Source: Hydractinia symbiolongicarpus (taxonomy: Eukaryota > Cnidaria > Hydrozoa > Anthoathecata > Hydractiniidae). From it: 64,000 nucleotides of DNA. Where the stretch lies: NCBI RefSeq assembly GCF_029227915.1, contig NC_079875.1:41189201-41253200 (forward strand). Reading direction: 5' to 3'. Positions 33,629 to 46,740 of this stretch are shown piece after piece. The translations under genes and the position numbers were made by a program. The notes below the pieces were generated by a model. That model searched no databases and was not told the DNA's origin. It saw only the letters and a program-made list of their open reading frames with translations. Position 1 is the stretch's first letter, and each line of letters opens with the position of its first letter.

Positions 33629-36531
33629 CAGGGTACTTTCTTTGTATACGTTCGACTATACGGGCCAAGCCCGGGACTCACGGGAAATCGCGGGTTTTCG
33701 TTTGCCGGCGATTAAACCACTTTCATTAAGCGTCTCATCAAAAATGAAAACATTTCTGAAAACTACAAGTCTCACGCGTTTTAGTGGTGAAAAAATAATT
33801 TAAAAAATCGTTTTGGAAATGAGTTTACTCACAGGGTAGTTTCTTTGTATACGTTCGACTATACGGGCCAAGCCCGGGACTCACGGGAAATTGCGGGTTT
33901 TCGTTTGCCGGCGATTAAACCACTTTCATTGAGCGTCTCATCAAAAATGAAAACATTTCTGAAAACTACAAGTCTCACGCGTTTTAGTGGTGAAAAAATA
34001 ATTTAAAAAATCGTTCGGGAAATGAGTTTACTCCCTGGGTACTTTCTTTGTATACTTTTGACTACACGGGCCGAGTCCGAGATTTACGGGAAGTCGCGGG
34101 TTTTCGTTTGCCGGCGATTAAACTTCTTTAATTCAGCGTCTCATTAAAAATGAAAACATTTTTAACAACTACAAGTCTCATGGGCTTTAGTGGTATAATA
34201 ATAATTTAAAAAATCGTTCGGGAAATGAGTTTACACCCTGGGTACTTTCTTTGTATACTTTTGACTATACGGGCCGAGTCCGGGATTTACGGGAAATCGT
34301 AGGTTTTCGTTTGCCGGCGATTAAACTTCTTTTATTCAGCGTCTCATCAAAAATGAAAACATTTTTGAAAACTACAAGTCTCATGCGTTTTAGTGATGAA
34401 AAAATAATTTAAAAAATCGTTTTGGAAATGAGTTTACTCACAGGGTACTTTCTTTGTATACATTCGACTATACGGGCCAAGCCCGCGATTTACGGGAAAT
34501 CGCGGGTTTTCGTTTGCCGGCGATTAAACCACTTTCATTAAGCGTCTCATCAAAAATGAAAACATTTCTGAAAACTACAAGTCGCATGCGCTTTAGTGGG
34601 GAAAAAATAATTTAAAAAATCGTTCGGGAAATGAGTTTACTCCCTGGGTAATTTCTTTGTATACTTTTGAATATACGGGCCGAGTCCGGGATTTACGGGA
34701 AATCGCTGGTTTTCGTTTGCCGGCGTTTAAACTTCTTTTATTCAGCGTCTCATCAAAAATGAAAACATTTTTAAAAACTACAAGTCTCATGGGCTTTAGT
34801 GGTGAAATATTAATTTAAAAAATCGTTTGGGAAATGAGTTTACTCCCTGGGTACTTTCTTTGTATACTTTTGACTATACTGGCCGAGTCCGGGATTTACG
34901 GGAAATCGCGGGTTTTCGTTTGCCGGCGATTAAACTTCTTTTATTTAGCGTCTCATCAAAAATGAAAACATTTTTGAAAACTACAAGTCTTATGCGTTTT
35001 AGTGGTGAAAAAATAATTTAAAAAATCGTTCGGGAAATGAGTTTACTCCCTGGGTACTTTCTTTGTATACTTTTGACTACACGGGCCGTGTCCGGGATTT
35101 ACGGGAAGTCGCGGGTTTTCGTTTGCCGGCGATTAAACTTCTTTAGATCAGCGTCTCATCAAAAATGAAAACATTTTTAAAAACTACAAGTCTCATGGGC
35201 TTTAGTGGTGAAATAATAATTTAAAAAATCGTTCGGGAAATGAGTTTACACCCTGGGTACTTTCTTTGTATACGTTCGACTATACGGGCCAAGCCCGGGA
35301 CTCACGGGAAATCGCGGGTTTTCGTTTGCCGGCGATTAAACCACTTTCATTAAGCGTCTCATCAAAAATGAAAACATTTCTGAAAACTACAAGTCTCACG
35401 CGTTTTAGTGGTGAAAAAATAATTTAAAAAATCGTTTTGGAAATGAGTTTACTCACAGGGTAGTTTCTTTGTATACGTTCGACTATACGGGCCAAGCCCG
35501 GGACTCACGGGAAATTGCGGGTTTTCGTTTGCCGGCGATTAAACCACTTTCATTGAGCGTCTCATCAAAAATGAAAACATTTCTGAAAACTACAAGTCTC
35601 ACGCGTTTTAGTGGTGAAAAAATAATTTAAAAAATCGTTCGGGAAATGAGTTTACTCCCTGGGTACTTTCTTTGTATACTTTTGACTACACGGGCCGAGT
35701 CCGAGATTTACGGGAAGTCGCGGGTTTTCGTTTGCCGGCGATTAAACTTCTTTAATTCAGCGTCTCATTAAAAATGAAAACATTTTTAACAACTACAAGT
35801 CTCATGGGCTTTAGTGGTATAATAATAATTTAAAAAATCGTTCGGGAAATGAGTTTACACCCTGGGTACTTTCTTTGTATACTTTTGACTATACGGGCCG
35901 AGTCCGGGATTTACGGGAAATCGTAGGTTTTCGTTTGCCGGCGATTAAACTTCTTTTATTCAGCGTCTCATCAAAAATGAAAACATTTTTGAAAACTACA
36001 AGTCTCATGCGTTTTAGTGATGAAAAAATAATTTAAAAAATCGTTTTGGAAATGAGTTTACTCACAGGGTACTTTCTTTGTATACATTCGACTATACGGG
36101 CCAAGCCCGCGATTTACGGGAAATCGCGGGTTTTCGTTTGCCGGCGATTAAACCACTTTCATTAAGCGTCTCATCAAAAATGAAAACATTTCTGAAAACT
36201 ACAAGTCGCATGCGCTTTAGTGGGGAAAAAATAATTTAAAAAATCGTTCGGGAAATGAGTTTACTCCCTGGGTAATTTCTTTGTATACTTTTGAATATAC
36301 GGGCCGAGTCCGGGATTTACGGGAAATCGCTGGTTTTCGTTTGCCGGCGTTTAAACTTCTTTTATTCAGCGTCTCATCAAAAATGAAAACATTTTTAAAA
36401 ACTACAAGTCTCATGGGCTTTAGTGGTGAAATATTAATTTAAAAAATCGTTTGGGAAATGAGTTTACTCCCTGGGTACTTTCTTTGTATACTTTTGACTA
36501 TACTGGCCGAGTCCGGGATTTACGGGAAATC
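33629..36531. repeat. Block repeated at 8-monomer spacing (1,624 bp)
   Basis: About 33,629-34,907 recurs at about 35,253-36,531. Rare shared variants are exactly 1,624 bp apart: CAGGGTAGTTTC (about 33,833 and 35,457), GGGACTCACGGG, TTTAACAACTACAAG (about 34,160 and 35,784), AGTGGTATAATAATAATT, and ATTTCTTTGTATAC preceded by GGGTA. No difference was noticed in about 1.28 kb. The segment between the copies (34,908-35,252) carries ACGGGCCGTGTCC and CTTTAGATCAGCG, which recur downstream. Confidence 0.88.
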
Positions 36532-38205
36532 GCAGGTTTTCGTTTGTCGGCGATTAAACTTCTTTTATTCAGCGTCTCATCAAAAATGAAAACATTTTTG
36601 AAAACTACAAGTCTCATGCGTTTTAGTGGTGAAAAAATAAATTAAAAATTCGTTCGGGAAATGAGTTTACTCTCTGGGTACTTTCTTTGTATACTTTTGA
36701 CTATACGGGCCAAGCCCGGGATTTACGGGAAATCGCGGGTTTTCGTTTGCCGGCGATTAAACTTCTTTTATTTAGCGTCTCATCAAAAATGAAAACATTT
36801 TTGAAAACTACAAGTCTTATGCGTTTTAGTGGTGAAAAAATAATTTAAAAAATCGTTCGGGAAATGAGTTTACTCCCTGGGTACTTTCTTTGTATACTTT
36901 TGACTACACGGGCCGTGTCCGGGATTTACGGGAAGTCGCAGGTTTTCGTTTGCCGGCGATTAAACTTCTTTAGATCAGCGTCTCATCAAAAATGAAAACA
37001 TTTTTAAAAACTACAAGTCTCATGGGCTTTAGTGGTGAAATAATAATTTAAAAAATCGTTCGGGAAATGAGTTTACACCCTGGGTACTTTCTTTGTATAC
37101 TTTTGACTATACGGGCCGAGTCCGGGATTTACGGGAAATCGCAGGTTTTCGTTTGCCGGCGATTAAACCACTTTCATTAAGCGTCTCATCAAAAATGAAA
37201 ACATTTCTGAAAACTACAAGTCGCATGCGTTTTAGTGGGGAAAAAATAATTTAAAAAATCGTTCGGGAAATGAGTTTACTCCCTGGGTAATTTCTTTGTA
37301 TACTTTTGAATATACGGGCCGAGTCCGGGATTTACGGGAAATCGCGGGTTTTCGTTTGCCGGCGTTTAAACTTCTTTTATTCAGCGTCTCATCAAAAATG
37401 AAAACATTTTTAAAAACTACAAGTCTCATGGGCTTTAGTGGTGAAATATTAATTTAAAAAATCGTTTGGGAAATGAGTTTACTCCCTGGGTACTTTCTTT
37501 GTATACTTTTGACTATACTGGCCGAGTCCGGGATTTACGGGAAATCGCAGGTTTTCGTTTGCCGGCGATTAAACTTCTTTTATTCAGCGTCTCATCAAAA
37601 ATGAAAACATTTTTGAAAACTACAAGTCTCATGCGTTTTAGTGGTGAAAAAATAAATTAAAAATTCGTTCGGGAAATGAGTTTACTCTCTGGGTACTTTC
37701 TTTGTATACTTTTGACTATACGGGCCAAGCCCGGGATTTACGGGAAATCGCGGGTTTTCGTTTGCCGGCGATTAAACTTCTTTTATTCAGCGTCTCATCA
37801 AAAATGAAAACATTTTTGAAAACTACAAGTCTTATGCGTTTTAGTGGTGAAAAAATAATTTAAAAAATCGTTCGGGAAATGAGTTTACTCCCTGGGTACT
37901 TTCTTTGTATACTTTTGACTACACGGGCCGTGTCCGGGATTTACGGGAAGTCGCGGGTTTTCGTTTGCCGGCGATTAAACTTCTTTAGATCAGCGTCTCA
38001 TCAAAAATGAAAACATTTTTAAAAACTACAAGTCTCATGGGCTTTAGTGGTGAAATAATAATTTAAAAAATCGTTCGGGAAATGAGTTTACACCCTGGGT
38101 ACTTTCTTTGTATACTTTTGACTATACGGGCCGAGTCCGGGATTTACGGGAAATCGCGGGTTTTCGTTTGCCGGCGATTAAACCACTTTCATTAGGCGTC
38201 TCATC
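36129..38205. repeat. 5-monomer HOR (1,015 bp), two tandem copies
   Basis: About 36,129-37,190 recurs at about 37,144-38,205. Landmarks 1,015 bp apart include the TTTAGTGGGG monomer (36,213 and 37,228), TCTCTGGG after AAAAATTCGTTCGGG, and ACGGGCCGTG (36,908 and 37,923; an older copy is at 35,081). A few substitutions separate the copies, such as GCGCTTTAG against GCGTTTTAG. This 5-monomer unit is a shortened version of the 8-monomer interval to its left. Confidence 0.86.
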
Positions 38206-41200
38206 AAAAATGAAAACATTTCTGAAAACTACAAGTCTCATGCGCTTTAGTTGTGAAAAAATATATTAAAAAATCGTTCGGGAAATGAGTTTACTCTCTG
38301 GGTACTTTCTTTGTATACTTCTGACTATACTGGCCAAGCCCGGGATTTACGGGAAATCGCGGGTTTTGGTTTGCCGGCGATTAAACTTCTTTTATTCAGC
38401 GTCTCATCAAAAATGAAAACATTTTTGAAAACTACAAGTCTTATGCGTTTTAGTGGTGAAAATATAATTTAAAAAATCGTTCGGGAAATGAGTTTACTCA
38501 CAGGGTACTTTCTTTGTATACATTCAATTATACGGGCCAAGCCCGGGATTCACGGGAAATCGCGGGTTTTCGTTTGCCGGCAATTAAACCACTTTCATTA
38601 AGCGTCTCATCAAAAATGAAAACATTTCTGAAAACTACAAGTCTCACGCGTTTTAGTGGTGAAATAATAATTTAAAAAATCGTTCGGGAAATGAGTTTAC
38701 ACCCTGGGTACTTTCTTTGTATACTTTTGACTATACGGGCCGAGTCCGGGATTTACGGGAAATCGTAGGTTTTCGTTTGCCGGCGATTAAACTTCTTTAG
38801 ATCAGCGTCTCATCAAAAATGAAAACATTTTTAAAAACTACAAGTCTCATGCGTTTTAGTGGTGAAAAAATAATTTAAAAAATCGTTCGGGAAATGAGTT
38901 TACTCCCTGGGTACTTTCTTTGTATACTTTTGATTATGCGGGCCGAGTCCGGGGTTTACGGGAAATGGCGGGTTTTCGTTTGCCGGCGATTAAACTTCTT
39001 TTATTCAGCGTCTCATCAAAAATGAAAACATTTTTGAAAACTACATGTCTCATGCGTTTTAGTGGTGAAAAGATAATTTAAAAAATCGTTTTGGAAATGA
39101 GTTTACTCACAGGGTACTTTCTTTGTATACATTCGACGATACGGGCCAAGCCCGGGATTTACGGGAAATCGCGGGTTTTCGTTTGCCGGCGATTAAACCA
39201 CTTTCATTAAGCGTCTCATCAAAAAGGAAAACATTTCTTAAAACTACAAGTCTCATGAGTTTTAGTGGTGAAAAAATAATTTTAAAAATCGTTCGGGAAA
39301 TGAGTTTACTCCCTGGGTACTTTCTTTGTATACTTTTGAATATACGGGCCGAGTCCGGGATTTACGGGAAATCGCGGGTTTTCGTTTGCCAGCGATTAAA
39401 TTTCTTTTATTCAGCGTCTCATCAAAAATGAGAACATTTTTAAAAACTACAAGTCTCACGCGTTTTAGTGGTGAAAAAATAATTTAATAAATTGTTCCGG
39501 AAATGAGTTTACTTCCTGGGTTATTTCTTTGTATACTTTTGACTACACGGGCCGAGTCCGGGATTTACGGGAAGTCGCGGGTTTTCGTTTGCCGGCGATT
39601 AAACTTCTTTAGATCAGCGTCTCATCAAAAATGAAAACATTTTTAAAAACTACAAGTCTCATGGGCTTTAGTGGTGAAATATCAATTTAAAAAATCGTTT
39701 GGGAAATGAGTTTACTCACAGGGTACTTTCTTTGTATACATTCGACTATACGGGCCAAGCCCGGGATTTACGGGAAATCGCTGGTTTTCGTTTGCCGGCG
39801 ATTAAACCTCTTTCATTAAGCGTCTCATCAAAAATGAAAACATTTCTGAAAACTACAAGTCTCATGCGTTTTAGTGGTGAAAAAATAACTTAAAAAATCG
39901 TTCGGGAAATGAGTTTACTCCCTGGGTACTTTCTTTGTATACATTCAATTATACGGGCCAAGCCCGGGATTCACGGGAAATCGCAGGTTTTCGTTTGCCG
40001 GCGATTAAACCACTTTCATTAAGCGTCTCATCAAAAATGAAAACATTTCTGAAAACTACAAGTCTCACGCGTTTTAGTGGTGAAAAAATAATTTAAAAAA
40101 TTGTTCCGGAAATGAGTTTACTCCCTGGGTACTTTCTTTGTATACTTTTGACTACACGGGCCGAGTCTGGGATTTACGGGAAGTCGCGGGTTTTCGTTTG
40201 CCGGCGATTAAACTTCTTTAGATCAGCGTCTCATCAAAAATGAAAACATTTTTAAAAACTACAAGTCTCATGGGCTTTAGTGGTGAAATAATAATTTAAA
40301 AAATCGTTCGGGAAATGCGTTTACACCCTGGGTACTTTCTTTGTATACTTTTGACTATACGGGCCGAGTCCGGGATTACGGGAAATCGTAGGTTTTCGTT
40401 TGCCGGCGATTAAACTTCTTTTATTCAGCGTCTCATCAAAAATGAAAACATTTTTGAAAACTACAAATCTCATGCGTTTTAGTGGTGAAAAAATAATTTA
40501 AAACATCGTTCGGGAAATGAGTTTACTCCCTGGGTACTTTCTTTGTATACTTTTGATTATGCGGGCCGAGTCCGGGGTTTACGGGAAATGGCGGGTTTTC
40601 GTTTGCCGGCGATTAAACTTCTTTTATTCAGCGTCTCATCAAAAATGAGAACATTTTTAAAAACTACAAGTCTCATGGGCTTTAGTGGTGAAATATCAAT
40701 TTAAAAAATCGTTTGGGAAATGAGTTTACTCCCTGGGTACTTTCTTTGTATACTTTTGACTATACGGGCCAAGCCCGGGATTTACGGGAAATGGCGGGTT
40801 TTCGTTTCCCAGCAATTGAACTTCTTTTATTCAGTGTCTCATCAAAAATGAAAACATTTTTGAAAACTACAAGTCTTATGCGTTTTAGTGGTGAAAAGAT
40901 AATTTAAAAAATCGTTTTGGAAATGAGTTTCCTCACAGGGTACTTTCTTTGTATACATTCGACTATACGGGCCAAGCCTGGGATTCACGGGAAATCGCGG
41001 GTTTTTGTTTGCCGGCAAATAAACTTCTTTTATACAGCGTCTCATCAAAAATGAGAACATTTTTAAAAACTACAAGTCTCATGGGCTTTAGTGGTGAAAT
41101 ATTAATTTAAAAAATCGTTTGGGAAATGAGTTTACTCCCTGGGTACTTTCTTTGTATACTTTTGATTATACGGGCCGACTCCGGGATTTACGGGAAATCG

Positions 41201-41850
41201 CAGGTTTTCGTTTGCCGGCGATTAAACTTCTTTTATTCAATGTCTCATCAAAAATAAAAACATTCTTGAAAACTACAAGTCTCATGCGTTTTAGTGGTGA
41301 AAAGATAATTTAAAAAATCGTGTTGGAAATGAGTTTACTCCCTGGGTACTTTTTTTGTATACTTTTGACTGCACGGGCCGAGTACAGGATTTACGGGAAG
41401 TCGCGGGTTTTCGTTTGCCGGCGATTAAACTTCTTTTATTCAGCGTCTCATCAAAAATGAAAACATTTTTGAAAACTACAAGTCTTATGCGTTTTAGTGG
41501 TGAAAAAATAATTTAAAAAATCGTTCGGGAAATGAGTTTACTCCCTGGGTACTTTCTTTTTATACTTTTGATTATGCGGGCCGAGTCCGGGGTTTACGGG
41601 AAATGGCGTGTTTTCGTTTGCCGGCGATTAAACTTCTTTTATTCAGCGTCTCATCAAAAATGAAAACATTTTTGAAAACTACAAGTCTCGTGCGTTTTAG
41701 TGGTGAACAGATAATTTAAAAAATCGTTTTGGAAATGAATTTACTCACAGGGTACTTTCTTTGTATACATTCGACTATACGGGCAAAGCCCGGGATTTAC
41801 GGGAAATCGCGGGTTTTCGTTTGCCGGCTATTAAACCACTTTCATTAAGG
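38206..41850. repeat. Mixed monomers, no clean HOR
   Basis: About 18 monomers of the right-hand vocabulary (CTCACGCG, CCACTTTCATTAAGCG, CTTTAGATCAGCG, GATTATGC with CCGGGGTTTAC), in an order that does not repeat cleanly. Small private changes are common: a one-base deletion at about 40,375 (CCGGGATTACGGG), GGGCAAAGCCC at about 41,782, and CATTCAATTATACGGG at about 38,521 and 39,950. The heterogeneity suggests an older, less homogenised stretch between two young HOR blocks. No other content. Confidence 0.8.
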
Positions 41851-44800
41851 GTCTCATCAAAAATGAAAACATTTCTGAAAACTACAAGTCTCATGCGGTT
41901 TAGTGGTGAAAAAGTAATTTAAAAAATCGTTCGGGAAATGAGTTTACTCCCTGGGTACTTTCTTTGTATACTTTTGAATATACGGGCCGAGTCCGGGATT
42001 TACGGGCAATTGCGGGTTTTCCTTTGCCGGCGATTAAACTTCTTTTATTCAGCGTCTCATCAAAAATAAAAACATTTTTAAAAACTACAAGTCTTATGGG
42101 CTTTAGTGGTGAAATATTAATTTAAAAAATCGTTTGGGAAATGAGTTTACTCCCTGGGTACTTTCTTTGTATACTTTTGACTATACGGGCCGAGTCCGGG
42201 ATTTACGGGAAATAGCAGGTTTTCGTTTGCCGGCGATTAAACTTCTTTTATTCAGCGTCTCATCAAAAATGAAAACATTTTTGAAAACTACAAGTCTTAT
42301 GCGTTTTAGTGGTGAAAAAATAATTTAAAAAATCGTTCGGGAAATGAGTTTACTCCCTGGGTACTTTCTTTGTATACTTTTGATTATGCGGGCCGAGTCC
42401 GGGGTTTACGGGAAATGGCGGGTTTTCGTTTGCCGGCGATTAAACTTCTTTTATTCAGCGTCTCATCAAAAATGAAAACATTTTTGAAAACTACAAGTCT
42501 CATGCGTTTTAGTGGTGAAAAGATAATTTAAAAAATCGTTTTGGAAATGAGTTTACTCACAGGGTACTTTCTTTGAATACTTTTGATTATGCGGGCCGAG
42601 TCCGGGGTTTACGGGAAATGGCGGGTTTTCGTTTGCCGGCGATTAAACTTCTTTTATTCAGCCTCTCATCAAAAATGAAAACATTTTTGAAAACTACAAG
42701 TCTCATGCGTTTTAGTGGTGAAAAAATAATATAAAAAATCGTTCGGGAAATAAGTTTACTCCCTGGGTACTTTCTTTGTACACTTTTGACTATACGGGCC
42801 AAGCCCGGGATTTACGGGAAATCGCGGGTTTTCGTTTTCCGGCGATTAAACTTCTTTTATTCAGCGTCTCATCAAAAATGAAAACATTTTTGAAAACTAC
42901 AAGTCTTATGCGTTTTAGTGGTGAAAAAATAATTTAAAAAATCGTTTTGGAAATGAGTTTACTCACAGGGTACTTTCTTTGTATACATTCGACTATACGG
43001 GCCAAGCCTGGGATTCACGGGAAATCGTGGGTTTTCGTTTGCCGGCGATTAAACCACTTTCATTAAGCGTCTCATCAAAAATGAAAACATTTCTGAAAAC
43101 TACAAGTCTCACGCGTTTTGGTGGTGAAAAAATAATTTAAAAAATCGTTCGGGAAATGATTTTACTTCCTGGGTACTTTCATTGTATACTTTTGACTACA
43201 CGGGCCGAGTCCGGGATTTACGGGAAGACGCGGGTTTTCGTTTGCCGGCGATTAAACTTCTTTTATTCAGCGTCTCATCAAAAATGAAAACATTTTTGAA
43301 AACTACAAGTCTCATGCGTTTTAGTGGTTTAAAAATAAATTAAAAAATCGTTCGGGAAATGACTTTACTCTCTGGGTACTTTCTTTGTATACTTTTGACT
43401 ATACGGGCCAAGCATGGGATTTACGGGAAATCGCGGGTTTTCGTTTGCCGGCGATTAAACTTCTTTTATTCAGCGTCTCATCAAAAATGAAAACATTTCT
43501 GAAAACTACAAGTCTCATGCGGTTTAGTGGTGAAAAAGTAATTTAAAAAATCGTTCGGGAAATGAGTTTACTCCCTGGGTACTTTCTTTGTATACTTTTG
43601 AATATACGGGCCGAGTCCGGGATTTACGGGCAATTGCGGGATTTCCTTTGCCGGCGATTAAACTTCTTTTATTCAGCGTCTCATCAAAAATAAAAACATT
43701 TTTAAAAACTACAAGTCTTATGGGCTTTAGTGGTGAAATATTAATTTAAAAAATCGTTTGGGAAATGAGTTTACTCCCTGGGTACTTTCTTTGTATACTT
43801 TTGACTATACGGGCCGAGTCCGGGATTTACGGGAAATAGCAGGTTTTCGTTTGCCGGCGATTAAACTTCTTTTATTCAGCGTCTCATCAAAAATGAAAAC
43901 ATTTTTGAAAACTACAAGTCTTATGCGTTTTAGTGGTGAAAAAATAATTTAAAAAATCGTTCGGGAAATGAGTTTACTCCCTGGGTACTTTCTTTGTATA
44001 CTTTTGATTATGCGGGCCGAGTCCGGGGTTTACGGGAAATGGCGGGTTTTCGTTTGCCGGCGATTAAACTTCTTTTATTCAGCGTCTCATCAAAAATGAA
44101 AACATTTTTGAAAACTACAAGTCTCATGCGTTTTAGTGGTGAAAAGATAATTTAAAAAATCGTTTTGGAAATGAGTTTACTCACAGGGTACTTTCTTTGA
44201 ATACTTTTGATTATGCGGGCCGAGTCCGGGGTTTACGGGAAATGGCGGGTTTTCGTTTGCCGGCGATTAAACTTCTTTTATTCAGCCTCTCATCAAAAAT
44301 GAAAACATTTTTGAAAACTACAAGTCTCATGCGTTTTAGTGGTGAAAAAATAATATAAAAAATCGTTCGGGAAATAAGTTTACTCCCTGGGTACTTTCTT
44401 TGTACACTTTTGACTATACGGGCCAAGCCCGGGATTTACGGGAAATCGCGGGTTTTCGTTTTCCGGCGATTAAACTTCTTTTATTCAGCGTCTCATCAAA
44501 AATGAAAACATTTTTGAAAACTACAAGTCTTATGCGTTTTAGTGGTGAAAAAATAATTTAAAAAATCGTTTTGGAAATGAGTTTACTCACAGGGTACTTT
44601 CTTTGTATACATTCGACTATACGGGCCAAGCCTGGGATTCACGGGAAATCGTGGGTTTTCGTTTGCCGGCGATTAAACCACTTTCATTAAGCGTCTCATC
44701 AAAAATGAAAACATTTCTGAAAACTACAAGTCTCACGCGTTTTGGTGGTGAAAAAATAATTTAAAAAATCGTTCGGGAAATGATTTTACTTCCTGGGTAC

Positions 44801-45098
44801 TTTCTTTGTATACTTTTGACTACACGGGCCGAGTCCGGGATTTACGGGAAGACGCGGGTTTTCGTTTGCCGGCGATTAAACTTCTTTTATTCAGCGTCTC
44901 ATCAAAAATGAAAACATTTTTGAAAACTACAAGTCTCATGCGTTTTAGTGGTTTAAAAATAAATTAAAAAATCGTTCGGGAAATGACTTTACTCTCTGGG
45001 TACTTTCTTTGTATACTTTTGACTATACGGGCCAAGCATGGGATTTACGGGAAATCGCGGGTTTTCGTTTGCCGGCGATTAAACTTCTTTTATTCAGC
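41851..45098. repeat. 8-monomer HOR (1,624 bp), two full tandem copies
   Basis: Copy 1 is 41,851-43,474 and copy 2 is 43,475-45,098, exactly adjacent. Shared markers include GCGGTTTAGTGG with AAAAAGTAATTT (41,895 and 43,519), GGGCAATTGCGGG, CTTTGAATACTTTTG (about 42,572 and 44,196), CAGCCTCTCATC, TTTGTACACTTTTGAC, AAGACGCGGG and AGTGGTTTAAAAATAAATT. I noted isolated differences, such as GGGTTTTCC at about 42,015 against GGGATTTCC, and TTTCATTG at about 43,169 against TTTCTTTG. Confidence 0.92.
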
Positions 45099-46740
45099 GT
45101 CTCATCAAAAATGAAAACATTTTTGCAAACTACAAGTCTCACGCGTTTTAGTGGTGAAAAAATAATTTAAAAAATCGTTCGGGAAATGAGTTTACTCCCT
45201 GGGTACTTTCTTTGTATACTTTTGACTGCACGGGCCGAGTCCGGGATTTACGGGAAGTCGCGGGTTTTCGTTTGCCGGCGATTAAACTTCTTTAGATCAG
45301 CGTCTCATCAAAAATGAAAACATTTTTAAAAACTACAAGTCTCATGGGCTTTAGTGGTGAAATAATAATTTAAAAAATCGTTCGGGAAATGAGTTTACAC
45401 ACTGGGTACTTTCTTTGTATACTTTTGACTATACGGGCCGAGTCCAGGATTTACGGGAAATCGCTGGTTTTCGTTTGCCGGCGATTAAACTTCTTTAGAT
45501 CAGCGTCTCATCAAAAATGAAAATATTTTTGAAAACTACAAGTCTCATGCGTTTTAGTGGTGAAAAAATAATTTAAAAAATCGTTCGGGAAATGAGTTTA
45601 CTCCCTGGGTACTTTCTTTGTATACTTTTGATTATGCGGGCCGAGTCCGGGGTTTACGGGAAATGGCGGGTTTTCGTTTGCCGGCGATTAAACTTCTTTT
45701 ATTCAGCGTCTCATCAAAAATGAAAACATTTTTGAAAACTACAAGTCTCATGCGTTTTAGTGGTGAAAAGATAATTTAAAAAATCGTTTTGGAAATGAGT
45801 TTACTCACAGGGTACTTTCTTTGAATACTTTTGATTATGTGGGCCGAGTCCGGGGTTTACGGGAAATGGCGGGTTTTCGTTTGCCGGCGATTAAACTTCT
45901 TTTATTCAGCCTCTCATCAAAAATGAAAACATTTTTGAAAACTAAAAGTCTCATGCGTTTTAGTGGTGAAAAAATAATATAAAAAATCGTTCGGGAAATA
46001 AGTTTACTCCCTGGGTACTTTCTTTGTACACTTTTGACTATACGGGCCAAGCCCGGGATTTACGGGAAATCGCGGGTTTTCGTTTTCCGGCGATTAAACT
46101 TCTTTTATTCAGCGTCTCATCAAAAATGAAAACATTTTTGAAAACTACAAGTCTTATGCGTTTTAGTGGTGAAAAAATAATTTAAAAAATCGTTTTGGAA
46201 ATGAGTTTACTCACAGGGTACTTTCTTTGTATACATTCGACTATACGGGCCAAGCCTGGGATTCACGGGAAATCGTGGGTTTTCGTTTGCAGGCGATTAA
46301 ACCACTTTCATCAAGCGTCTCATCAAAAAAGAAAATATTTCTGAAAACTACAAGTCTCACGCGTTTTGGTGGTGAAAAAATAATTTAAAAAATCGTTCGG
46401 GAAATGAGTTTACTCCCTGGGTACTTTCTTTGTATACTTTTGACTACACGGGCCGAGTCCGGGATTTACGGGAAGTCGCGGGTTTTCGTTTGCCGGCGAT
46501 TAAACTTCTTTTATTCAGCGTCTGATCAAAAATGAAAACATTTTTGAAAACTACAAGTCTCATGCGTTTTAGTGGTGTAAAAATAAATTAAAAAATCGTT
46601 CGGGAAATGAGTTTACTCTCTGGGTACTTTCTTTGTATACTTTTGACTATACGGGCCAAGCATGGGATTTACGGGAAATCGCGGGTTTTCGTTTGCCGGC
46701 GATTAAACTTCTTTTATTCAGCGTCTCATCAAAAATGAAA
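45099..46740. repeat. Partial third copy of the 8-monomer HOR
   Basis: From about 45,550 the order matches the preceding unit again at 1,624 bp (CTTTGAATACTTTTG at about 45,820, CAGCCTCTCATC at about 45,907, TTTGTACACTTTTGAC at about 46,023). The first two monomers or so (45,099-45,549) are replaced by a different pair with TTTTTGCAAAC, CTGCACGGGCCGAG, CTTTAGATCAGCG and ACACACTGGG. It carries its own substitutions (GATTATGTGGG, AACTAAAAGTC, GTCTGATC), and AGTGGTGTAAAAATAAATT replaces AGTGGTTTAAAAATAAATT, the form then used to the right. Confidence 0.86.
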